Positions 1 through 7,081 of a stretch of DNA of 32,005 nucleotides are shown here, piece after piece. The notes under the pieces are model-generated. The model ran no database searches. It saw nothing but the letters and a program-made list of their open reading frames with translations, and was not told where the DNA came from. The translations under genes were made by a program, and so were the position numbers. The stretch is taken from contig CAZLLV010000322.1 in assembly GCA_964560325.1 (NCBI GenBank), positions 1 to 32,005 on the forward strand. Direction: 5' to 3'. Every line of letters starts with the position of its first letter. The first letter of the stretch is position 1. This DNA comes from CAZLLV01 sp964560325 (GTDB lineage: Bacteria; Acidobacteriota; Thermoanaerobaculia; Multivoradales; DATKCC01).

Positions 1-845
1 TGGCCGTCGACGAAGTGCCAGCGCGGCCCGCCCGCCGCGGGCGCGGCCAGGTCCCCCCGCTCCGTCGCCTCGGCGAGCGCCCGCTCGAGCGCCGCCCGGC
101 AGGCCCCGAACTCGCCGCGCACGTAGACGTAGACGTCGCCCGCGGCGAGCGTCTCGGCGGCGATCGCCAGGCCCTCGATCACCAGGTGCGGGCGGCGGAG
201 CATCACCTCGCGGTCCTTGAAGGTGCCCGGCTCCCCCTCGTCGGCGTTGAGCACCACGTAGCGCTCGGTGACTGGCTGATTGCGCACGCCGTTCCACTTG
301 ATGAAGGTCGGGAAACCGGCACCGCCGCGCCCCTGGAGGCCGGAGGTCTCGAGCTCGGCGCAGACCCGGTCGGAGCCGAGCTCGCGGGCGCGCCGGAGCG
401 CCGCGTAGCTCCCGTGCTCGGGGGCCGCGAGGTCGATCGCGTGGTTCGGCGAGGAGGCGGAGAGGTGGACGGGGATGCCCTCTTCGAGGCGGCCGTGCCC
501 GTTGCCGGCGTGGCGCTCGCCCGCCTTCGAGTGCGCCGACCGGCGCCAGACCGCGGGCGCCTGGTCGCAGCGGCCGAGGCAGGCGACGAACGCCGTCGAC
601 TCGCCGCGCGCGTCGAGCTTGCGCTTCTCCGCCTCGCAGCCGTGGACCCGGCACGAGAGGCCCTGGCAGACGAAGACTTCCGTCTCCGTGTCGGAGAGCA
701 GGTGGTAGAAGGTCGCGACGCCGTAGACGTCGGCCGCCGGAACGCCGGTCTGCCGGTGGACCTTGGAGACCACGCCCGGCCGCAGCCCCCCTTCCTCCTC
801 CAGGAGCTTCAGGACCGACTCGCGATTCGCGTTCTTCGGGAGCAT
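1..845 (-). CDS. NuoE-NuoF fusion, NADH dehydrogenase flavoprotein (C-terminus cut off)
   Basis: The gene runs off the left edge, so 281 codons are visible. Residues 1-100 form a NuoE-like thioredoxin-fold domain. Its four 2Fe-2S ligands are C60-x4-C65 and C89-x3-C93, the standard NuoE spacing. After a linker, residues 140-280 match the start of NuoF: GRGGAGFPTFIKW (172-184) and VLNADEGEPGTFKDR (198-212), the FMN/NADH-binding part. Such fusions occur in NAD-dependent formate dehydrogenases (FdsB), bidirectional hydrogenases (HoxF) and some complex I-like modules. The partner genes needed to choose lie outside the window. The ATG at 845 starts MLPKNANRES. The N-terminal helical part of NuoE is short here. 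The reaction is NADH oxidation or NAD+ reduction through FMN in the cytoplasm. The family is sure; the host complex is not. Confidence 0.9.
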   Translation of the reverse strand, partial: MLPKNANRESVLKLLEEEGGLRPGVVSKVHRQTGVPAADVYGVATFYHLLSDTETEVFVCQGLSCRVHGCEAEKRKLDARGESTAFVACLGRCDQAPAVWRRSAHSKAGERHAGNGHGRLEEGIPVHLSASSPNHAIDLAAPEHGSYAALRRARELGSDRVCAELETSGLQGRGGAGFPTFIKWNGVRNQPVTERYVVLNADEGEPGTFKDREVMLRRPHLVIEGLAIAAETLAAGDVYVYVRGEFGACRAALERALAEATERGDLAAPAAGGPRWHFVDG

Positions 846-912
846 CGAAATTCACTTTCAGACTAGCACGGCGGCGGCCCGGCGGCAGTCCGGCGACGGC
901 CCGGCGGAGGCG

Positions 913-2805
913 TCAGTCGCCCAGGTAGCCCAAAGCTTCGAGCTGCTTGCGAAGCTCCGGGTCGAGGTCGGCCGGCAGCTCCTCGTCGAGGCCCTGGAGG
1001 CTCGCGCCGAGGGCGGTCAGCCGCTCGTCGAGCCGGCGCACCACGTCGGCGTGGCGAGTCGAGACGTCCGTCAGCTCCCCCGGGTCGCGGCGCAGGTCGT
1101 AGAGCTCGAAGCCCTCCTCGGCGCCGCGCGCCCGGGCGCCGCCGCGCGGGATCGACTTGATGAGCTTGAAGCGCTCCGAGCGGAACATCTTGCGCTCCCA
1201 CGCCTTGATGTTGGTGTTCTCGGCGAAGGCCTCGCGCGGGACGATCTCGCCGCCGGTCAGGAGCGGCAGGAGCGAGCGCCCCTGGACCGGGTGGGAGCGC
1301 TCGACGCCGACGAGATCGAGGAGCGTCGGGTAGAGGTCGACCAGCTCGACCTGGCGCTCGATCACCGTCCCCGGCTCGACCCCGAGCTCGCGGGCGAGCC
1401 CCGGCGGCAGGTAGAGAAGGAGCGGCACCAGGATCTGCTCGTCGTACAGGTTCTGGCCGTGGCGCCAGCCGCCGTGCTCCCAGAGCTGCTCGCCGTGGTC
1501 GCTGGTGACGACGACGATCGTGCGCTCCAGGAAGCCGCGCTCCTCCAGGCCGTCGATCACCTCCCCCATCGCCCGGTCGAGCTCGACGATGCCGCTGTCG
1601 TAGAGCGCCGCCACGTAGCGCTGCTCCTCCGGCGTCAGCTCCTTGTCGAGCGCCCGCCAGTCGTGCTCCCCGAAGGTCTCGCCGATCCGCCCGCGCGGCA
1701 TCCCCTCGACGAACGCGGTGCCCCGGTACGGGTCGTGGACCCGGTAGGTGTGGAGGAAGACGTGCTGCCGGCGCCCACGGTTCGCCTCGAAGGCGCGCAG
1801 CACGCGCTCCGGCTCCTCCTCCCAGCGGTCGATGCGGTAGCTCTCGAAGCCGCGGTCGAAGCCGAAGCGGGGGGCGATCTGGCCGCCGCCGGTGATCGCC
1901 GTCGTCCGGTAGCCGGCGCGCCAGAGCGCCTCGGCGAGGAGAGGAGACTCGAGCCCGCCGTTCGAGACCGGGTAGAGCCCGGTGAACATCGAGCGGTGCG
2001 ACGGCCGGGTCCAGGGCGCCTGGGCGACGGCGGTGGCGAAGCGGACGCCGCGGGCGGCGAGCGCGTCGAGCGACGGGCTGGTCGGGCGGTCGTGGCCGTA
2101 GCTGCCGAGCCGGTCGGCGCGCAGGGTGTCGAGGCTGACGAAGAGGAGGTTCCAGCCGCCGTCCGGAGCGCCGGCCTCCCCGGGTCCGTCATCGCGCCCG
2201 GCGCTCACCACCTCGGGCGCCGACCAGGCCGCCACCGGGCCGGAACCCCGAACCGCCGTCGAGAGCTCCAGGACCACCGTCTCGCCGGCCCAGCGGCCGA
2301 GGTCGACCTCGCGGTCGCGCCAGGCGGCGCCGGCGCCGGGCGCGGCCCGCTCGTCGAGCACCGTCTCGCCCGCGTCGTCCGGGCCATCCGGACCGTCCGG
2401 ACCATTCGGCGGCAGCACCCGGACGCGATGACGGATCTCGCCGGCGCTCGCCTCCTCCGGCACGTGGAAGCCGAGCCCGACGCGCAGCACCGGCCGGGGC
2501 GGCAGGTCGAGGCGGTACCGGTAGACCGTGCCGTCGCCGCCGAGGAGCGCGACCCGGGCGTCCCAGCCGAGCTCGCCGGTCATCGCCACCTGCCCCAGCC
2601 GCTCGGGCCACGGCGGCTCGCCGATCGCGATCGGACCCTCCCCGATCGCCGGCACCTCGGGCGCGGGGCCGGTCGCGGTCGCGGTTTCGGTCCCGACGTC
2701 AAGCAGGCGCACCGGGGGCGCCGCCTCCCGGCCGCAGGCCAGGGCGGAGAGCTGGAGGGTCCCGAGGAGGACGAGTGGGAGCGCGACGAGGCGCGAGGTC
2801 GCCAT
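913..2805 (-). CDS. Sulfatase-superfamily lipoprotein
   Basis: This is a 630-residue secreted protein. A signal peptide ends at a lipobox-like ALAC, with Cys24 as the likely lipid site, so it is probably anchored in the periplasm. Residues 60-200 look like a beta-rich domain with a Gly-Pro-Asp repeat near 135-143. The hydrolase domain starts at SLDTLRADRLGSYG (224-237), the metal-binding segment of the alkaline phosphatase/sulfatase superfamily. DHGEQLWEHGG is a second metal site further on. The nucleophile segment reads T266-R-P-S-H-R. Thr stands where sulfatases carry the Cys or Ser that becomes formylglycine, so it may be a phosphodiesterase or phosphoglycerol-transferase-like enzyme instead. 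It ends in ALGYLGD, a tail often seen in this group. It lies 32 nt after the TonB-like gene and is probably co-transcribed with it. The substrate is unknown. Confidence 0.88.
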   Translation of the reverse strand: MATSRLVALPLVLLGTLQLSALACGREAAPPVRLLDVGTETATATGPAPEVPAIGEGPIAIGEPPWPERLGQVAMTGELGWDARVALLGGDGTVYRYRLDLPPRPVLRVGLGFHVPEEASAGEIRHRVRVLPPNGPDGPDGPDDAGETVLDERAAPGAGAAWRDREVDLGRWAGETVVLELSTAVRGSGPVAAWSAPEVVSAGRDDGPGEAGAPDGGWNLLFVSLDTLRADRLGSYGHDRPTSPSLDALAARGVRFATAVAQAPWTRPSHRSMFTGLYPVSNGGLESPLLAEALWRAGYRTTAITGGGQIAPRFGFDRGFESYRIDRWEEEPERVLRAFEANRGRRQHVFLHTYRVHDPYRGTAFVEGMPRGRIGETFGEHDWRALDKELTPEEQRYVAALYDSGIVELDRAMGEVIDGLEERGFLERTIVVVTSDHGEQLWEHGGWRHGQNLYDEQILVPLLLYLPPGLARELGVEPGTVIERQVELVDLYPTLLDLVGVERSHPVQGRSLLPLLTGGEIVPREAFAENTNIKAWERKMFRSERFKLIKSIPRGGARARGAEEGFELYDLRRDPGELTDVSTRHADVVRRLDERLTALGASLQGLDEELPADLDPELRKQLEALGYLGD

Positions 2806-2837
2806 GACGGACGGGATGCTAACCCGGCGAGGCGGGA

Positions 2838-3599
2838 TCACCAGCGCTTCGGCGGACGGCTCGAGAGCGTCAGCTCGACCGGCGCGAGCCAGCCGACCGG
2901 CTCGCCGTCGAGCACGGCAGGCTCGAAGCGCGGGCTCGCGCGCAGACCGTCGAGCCCCCACTGCACCACCACCGGGTTCGACCAGTCGGTGACCACGACC
3001 GGCTGGCTGATCCGGCCGTCCGGGGCGACGAAGACCTCGAAGTGCACCGGTGCCACCGTCTCGTTGGCGGCGATGTAGTTGTCGAGCGGCGCCACCTGGA
3101 AGCTCGGCGCGGTGGCGGGCCGGAAGTCCCGGTCCGGCCGGAGCTCGACCGGCGGCCGCCCCGGCGGGTACTCCCCCGGGGAGCGGAGCGGGTGCGCGGC
3201 GAAGAGCGCGGCGGCGCGCGGATGGGCGGAGAGGTCGCGCTCGGTGAGCGGCGTGCCGCTCCGGGCCCGCCCGGCGAAGCGTTCGTGGGCGAGGGCGGAG
3301 TGCCACTCCCAGACCGCCCGCTCCTCGTCCCCCCGCTCGGCGGCGGCGACGGCGAGCTGGAAGGCGATCTCGGCGAAGACCTGCGCGAGGTCGGGCTCGC
3401 GCCAGCTCTCGCCCATCACCGTCTCGCGGAGCGCGCCGGCCTGCTGCTCGACCTTGGCCCACTTGCCGCCTTCGAGGAGGCCGCCGATGCGATCGACCTC
3501 TCCCCACCAGCGGGAGGGCTCGGCGCCGAGGGTCTGGCCGGCGGCGGGCACGGCGGGGAGGGCGAGGACGAGGAGGAGGACGAGCGCGGTCCGGTGCAT
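2838..3599 (-). CDS. Periplasmic TonB C-terminal-domain-like protein
   Basis: The protein has 253 residues. I start it at the ATG at 3599 because a clean signal peptide follows (MHRTALVLLLVLALPAVPAAG, cut near AAG-Q). The longer reading from 3662 would put 21 residues before that signal. The middle (about 45-110) is helical and charged and resembles a short repeat-type segment. The last 75 residues match the TonB C-terminal fold, with PVHFEVFVAPDGRISQPVVV followed by an RFEPAVLDGEPV segment. It has no N-terminal membrane anchor or proline-rich spacer, so it is not a standard ExbBD-coupled TonB. A soluble periplasmic protein with a TonB-like domain fits better. It is the first gene before the sulfatase-like lipoprotein (32 nt gap). 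Function unknown. Confidence 0.75.
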   Translation of the reverse strand: MHRTALVLLLVLALPAVPAAGQTLGAEPSRWWGEVDRIGGLLEGGKWAKVEQQAGALRETVMGESWREPDLAQVFAEIAFQLAVAAAERGDEERAVWEWHSALAHERFAGRARSGTPLTERDLSAHPRAAALFAAHPLRSPGEYPPGRPPVELRPDRDFRPATAPSFQVAPLDNYIAANETVAPVHFEVFVAPDGRISQPVVVTDWSNPVVVQWGLDGLRASPRFEPAVLDGEPVGWLAPVELTLSSRPPKRW

Positions 3600-3893
3600 G
3601 CCCGGTGCAACCGGACGGAGCGCCCGCGGTAATCCGGCTGCCGGCCCGGCCGGCCGGACCACCTCCCGAGAAACGGTGCCGATGCCGCGATTCGCCAGAC
3701 GTTCATGTACTCTTGAAGGCGTCCATCCGATCGTCGATCGCGGAGCTTGGAAGACGTTTCAGCAGGAACGTCGTTGCTCCCATGAGCAAGACCTGCTGCC
3801 CCGAGTTACGGGCGGCCGATACTTAGATGGATGGAGACGTGCGGCCGTGAGGGCCGTCACGGACGTCCATCGAATCGGAGAGAGGAGAGAGTG
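3600..3893. other. Divergent intergenic region with two inverted repeats
   Basis: This 294-nt region separates the TonB-like gene (-) from the small secreted protein gene (+). It holds GACGTT/AACGTC arms at 3753-3758 and 3767-3772 with an 8-nt loop. It also holds a 9-bp hairpin with one bulge at 3838-3861, inside the likely leader of the + strand gene. I saw no convincing -10/-35 pair. A GG-N9-GC sequence near 3765-3778 resembles a sigma-54 promoter but is one base short. Confidence 0.5.
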
Positions 3894-4187
3894 ATGAAAC
3901 GGAAGAGCTGGATTTCGATCGTCTGTGGAGGGCTGTTGTTGATCGCGCTGGCCATGCCGGCCGCGGCGGCGGGTGACGACGCCCCGCGTTTCGCGCTGCT
4001 GGAGCGCGTCATGAGCTGGATCGAGTCGTGGGCGCCCACCGGAGCGCCGGGCTCGGGATGGGAGCGGGAGGCGGCCGCGGACGCCCAGGGCGGCCTGCCG
4101 GGCGAGATCCCGGGGACCGCGAACGGCTCCTGCGAGGCGTGCAACAACCACGGGGAGATCACCTCCGTCATCGATCCGGACGGCTGA
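3894..4187 (+). CDS. Small secreted protein with CxxC and IDPDG tail
   Basis: This is a 97-residue protein that I cannot assign to a named family. The ATG at 3894 is preceded by an AGAGGAGAGAG Shine-Dalgarno stretch. Residues 1-26 form a classical signal peptide (MKRKSW, then a hydrophobic core, ending in AMPAAAA). The mature part is about 70 residues: an amphipathic Trp-containing segment (33-47), a Gly/Ala-rich linker and a tail with C80-EA-C83 that ends in VIDPDG. The gene is followed by a strong hairpin and then by the zinc-finger/TPR gene on the same strand. Short size, a signal peptide and a distinctive C-terminus would fit a secreted peptide precursor or signal, but that is inference. 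The paired cysteines could form a disulfide or bind a metal. Confidence 0.72.
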   Translation: MKRKSWISIVCGGLLLIALAMPAAAAGDDAPRFALLERVMSWIESWAPTGAPGSGWEREAAADAQGGLPGEIPGTANGSCEACNNHGEITSVIDPDG

Positions 4188-4214
4188 GAACCGCGCCGCA
4201 GCCGCGGCGCCCAC

Positions 4215-4255
4215 TCGCGGGGAGGGCGATCGTCGCGCCGCCCTCCCCGCGATTC
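4215..4255 (+). terminator. Strong hairpin, probable terminator or attenuator
   Basis: A perfect 14-bp stem (4215-4228 paired with 4239-4252) with a 10-nt loop lies 27 nt after the small secreted protein stop codon. A T-rich but not pure-T tract (TTCTTGCACTTATT) follows. It probably ends most transcripts of the small gene and may let a fraction read through into the TPR gene. Confidence 0.7.
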
Positions 4256-4431
4256 TTGCACTTATTATCAAAATAGAATCACTTCCTTTGCGGGACCATG
4301 CTAAGCTCCCCGGGTTCGTCAAGCTCGAAGACTCGCAGGGCGCGCCCGGAAGATATGGAGCGCGCTTCTTTCGTTCGACCGCGGGTCGCTCCCGGCACTG
4401 ATACGCTCCGGTTACCGCGAGGAGATGGAGG

Positions 4432-5832
4432 ATGGCGCGAACTCCCACCTTTCGTTCCCACCCCTGTGATCGTGAGCTGATCGGTTTCGCAGACGGCTCT
4501 GCCTCGGATGAAGAGAGGGCAAACGTCGAAGAGCACCTGCGAGCCGGTTGCATGCTCTGCATGTTCGCCTTGCGCGACGCGATCGAAGAGAGCGCGGGAA
4601 GCGAGAGGATGGCTCACGAGCCGATGACCTCCGGCGGAGCGGAGAGACCGTTCGCGCTGGCCTCGGTGGAGGGGCACGTCCGGCGAGCGGAGCGGAAGGC
4701 CCTCGTGGTCGAGGTGGAGGCCGTGGTCGCCCCGTCCCTGATCGCGGAGCTCATGCTCCGTCCTTCCGCGGGGCGCCGGGAGGTGGTCCGCGGGTCGCGC
4801 CGGTACAAGCTCCTCGGCCTCTCCGAAGCGCTCCGTGCGGAGAGTCTCGAGGAAGCACACCGCGACGTGGCCCGTTCGATCGAGTTCGCCGAGCTGGCGG
4901 CCGAGGTCGCCGACTGCCTGAGCACCCGCTTCTACGGCTCCCGGATCGTCGCGGACGCTCGCGCTCTCGCCTGGGCGATGGTCGGCAACAGTCAGCGCGT
5001 GGCGGGCGAGCTCTTCGCCGCCGAGCGCTCCTTCCACACCGCGTCCGACCTGCTCGAGGGCGGCACGGGGAATCCCACGGAGGTGGCGGAGCTCCAGATG
5101 CTCCTCGCATCCCTCCGGATGGAGCAGGCGCAGTTCAAGGAGGCGATTCGGCTCCTCGACTCGGCCGCCGTCACCTACCGGCAGCTCGGCCTCTCACAGA
5201 GCGAAGCGAGGGCGATCTTCAAGATCGGCACCGCCGCGATCCTCGCCGGCGAGCCGGAGCGCGCCCTGGAGCTGTTCGACGGCTGTCTGGAGCTCCTCGA
5301 CCCGGAGAAGAACGCGAAGATGGTGCTCTTCGCGCACCACAACATCGCCCATGCGCTGCTCGATTCGGGAGCCGCCGAGGAGGCGCATCAGTACCTGCAG
5401 GACATCCTCCCCTTCTACGAACGCGTACCCGAGGATCGGCAGATCCACGTCCAGCGCCGATGGCTCGAAGCCCTCGTCCTTGCAGGCGTCGGGCGCTCGG
5501 ACGAGGCAATCGCGAAGCTCGGTCGCATCCGGCAGCTCTTCGTGGAAGAGGAGCGGGCCTACGACACGGCTCAGGTCACCCTCGACCTCGCCGGGGTGCT
5601 GCTCGCGGTCGGTCATACGGCGGAGGTCAAGGGCCTGGTGCGGGAGATGTACCCCGTCTTCCGCTCGCAGGACGTCCACCGGCAGGCGATCGCCGCGCTG
5701 GTGCTCTTCGAGCAGGCGGTCACCGCCGAAGCGGCGACCGTCGCCCTCGCCCGCGACGTCGGCCGCTACCTCGCCCGCGCCCGCAACAACCCCTACCTCC
5801 GCTTCGAGCCCGCCGGCTCCCAGGCCGACTGA
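4432..5832 (+). CDS. Zinc-finger (anti-sigma ZAS-like) and TPR protein
   Basis: The protein has 466 residues. The ATG at 4432 has a GAGGAG Shine-Dalgarno seven bases upstream. The N-terminus carries a putative zinc site, H10-x-C12 and H35-x4-C40-x2-C43. This resembles the HxxxCxxC motif of zinc-binding anti-sigma factors, with one extra residue. Residues 75-135 form a linking helical domain. From about 150 to 450 the sequence is helical repeats with TPR character, for example EVAELQMLLASLRMEQAQFK and AIFKIGTAAILAGEPERALE. It has no signal peptide, membrane segment or DNA-binding domain, so it is probably cytoplasmic. It sits after the small secreted protein and only 4 nt before rnhB. By analogy to TPR receptors of secreted peptides it could sense its neighbour, but nothing proves this. 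Confidence 0.8.
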   Translation: MARTPTFRSHPCDRELIGFADGSASDEERANVEEHLRAGCMLCMFALRDAIEESAGSERMAHEPMTSGGAERPFALASVEGHVRRAERKALVVEVEAVVAPSLIAELMLRPSAGRREVVRGSRRYKLLGLSEALRAESLEEAHRDVARSIEFAELAAEVADCLSTRFYGSRIVADARALAWAMVGNSQRVAGELFAAERSFHTASDLLEGGTGNPTEVAELQMLLASLRMEQAQFKEAIRLLDSAAVTYRQLGLSQSEARAIFKIGTAAILAGEPERALELFDGCLELLDPEKNAKMVLFAHHNIAHALLDSGAAEEAHQYLQDILPFYERVPEDRQIHVQRRWLEALVLAGVGRSDEAIAKLGRIRQLFVEEERAYDTAQVTLDLAGVLLAVGHTAEVKGLVREMYPVFRSQDVHRQAIAALVLFEQAVTAEAATVALARDVGRYLARARNNPYLRFEPAGSQAD

Positions 5833-5836
5833 CGGA

Positions 5837-6790
5837 GTGGGAGCCGACCTCTCCAGCCTCTCGATCGGTGAGATCCGCCGCCGATTCCTGCGCGAGGGTG
5901 CGCGGGTGTCCGGCCAGGTTCTCGCGCGGCTGCGGCGCGATCCGCGCCAGGGGGTGCGGCAGATTCACGACCTGCTCGAGCGGCGGCGGGAGCGGGAGCG
6001 GGGGGAGCGGCTGCGGCTCGAGGCGATGCTCAACTTCGAGCGGGTGCTCTGGAAGACGGGCGTCACGCGCATCGCGGGGGTCGACGAGGCGGGGGTGGGG
6101 CCGCTCGCGGGGCCGGTGGTGGCGGCGGCGGTGGTGTTCGCGCCGGGGACGGAGATCGAGGGGGTGGACGATTCGAAGCGGGTCGATCCGGAGCGGCGCG
6201 AGGCGCTGGCGGCGGAGATCCGGGGCCGGGCGGCCGGCGTGGCGGTGGGGGTGGCGGGGGTGGGGGAGATCGATCGGCTGAACGTGTACCACGCGGCGCT
6301 CTTGGCGATGCGGCGGGCGGTGGACGGCTTGCCGGAGCGGCCGCAGCATCTGTTGATCGATGCGCGGGAGCTTCCCGATCTGGACATTCCGCAGAATCCG
6401 TTCGAGAAGGGGGACGGGATCAACTTTTCGATCGCGGCGGCGTCGATCGTGGCGAAGGTGCATCGGGATTCGTTGATGTGCGAGCTCGATCGGCGGTATC
6501 CGGAGTACGGGTTCGTGCGGCACAAGGGGTATGGGACGAGTGAGCACCAGGAGGCGATCCGGGCGCACGGGCCGTGTCCGATCCATCGGGCTTCGTTCGG
6601 GTTCGTGCGGGAGCTTTGTGGGGAGTTTTCGGATCGGTTCTATGCGTTGCGGGATCGGTTGGGGGAGGCGGAGTCGGGGGGGGAGTTGGAGGCGTTCGAG
6701 GGGGAGTTGGGGGGGGCGCGGGGGGAGCTTCCGGAGGAGGAGTACCGGAAGTTGCGGTTGATGCTGAGTCGGCGCTGGGCGGCTGGGTAG
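5837..6790 (+). CDS. rnhB: Ribonuclease HII
   Basis: RNase HII nicks RNA-DNA hybrids and misincorporated ribonucleotides. I chose the GTG at 5837, four bases after the TPR stop codon, giving 317 residues; a GTG at 5906 is possible. The core carries VDEAGVGPLAGPV (82-94), DDSKR (111-115), LLIDA (172-176) and IAAASIVAKVHRD (199-211). D83, E84, D175 and D211 match the four metal-binding acidic residues. The usual DEAGRG reads DEAGVG, so the Arg of the GRG junction-recognition motif is Val87. There is an arginine-rich N-terminal extension of about 75 residues and an acidic, glycine-rich C-terminal extension. The second half has extreme G bias, including at wobble positions. It is probably translated together with the TPR gene. 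Confidence 0.93.
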   Translation: MGADLSSLSIGEIRRRFLREGARVSGQVLARLRRDPRQGVRQIHDLLERRRERERGERLRLEAMLNFERVLWKTGVTRIAGVDEAGVGPLAGPVVAAAVVFAPGTEIEGVDDSKRVDPERREALAAEIRGRAAGVAVGVAGVGEIDRLNVYHAALLAMRRAVDGLPERPQHLLIDARELPDLDIPQNPFEKGDGINFSIAAASIVAKVHRDSLMCELDRRYPEYGFVRHKGYGTSEHQEAIRAHGPCPIHRASFGFVRELCGEFSDRFYALRDRLGEAESGGELEAFEGELGGARGELPEEEYRKLRLMLSRRWAAG

Positions 6791-7081
6791 GCGAAATCCC
6801 CCCCGAGCCGAAGCCAGGGGCTCCCGCCCGGGCGTCGGCTTCCGGGCCCGCATTCGGCGGCGGTGGTGGGCGGGACGCCGGTGGCGGTGCAGGTCCGTTC
6901 GTGCCCTGTGACCGCCGCGACCCTGGTCGGGCTGTTCCGGGCGGTTTCGGGGCGTCTTTCTTGTCGACGGCTCTCGACTTCGATTCCGCGTCTGTCTGCC
7001 CGGGCGCGGCCGGGTGGGCTCGTCCGCCGAGCGACCCGGTTCGGGACCCCTGGCTCCGGCTCTTCCCCCCTCCCCGTGCTC
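6791..7081. other. Convergent intergenic region with G-rich strand bias
   Basis: This stretch lies between the ends of rnhB (+) and the CHAT gene (-). It has inverted GAAGCC/GGCTTC arms near 6811 and 6836 but no T-run terminator that I could support. I see no gene in it; the open frames have no start signals or recognisable motifs. It lies inside the G-rich patch described in the findings. Confidence 0.4.

Noticed and set aside
763..3078. 771-codon open frame on the + strand
   Set aside because: It is antisense to the sulfatase-like gene, whose motifs are clear; the frame has no motif and typical shadow composition.
3765..3778. Sigma-54-like sequence before the small secreted protein
   Set aside because: GG and GC are nine bases apart, and sigma-54 promoters do not tolerate a missing base.
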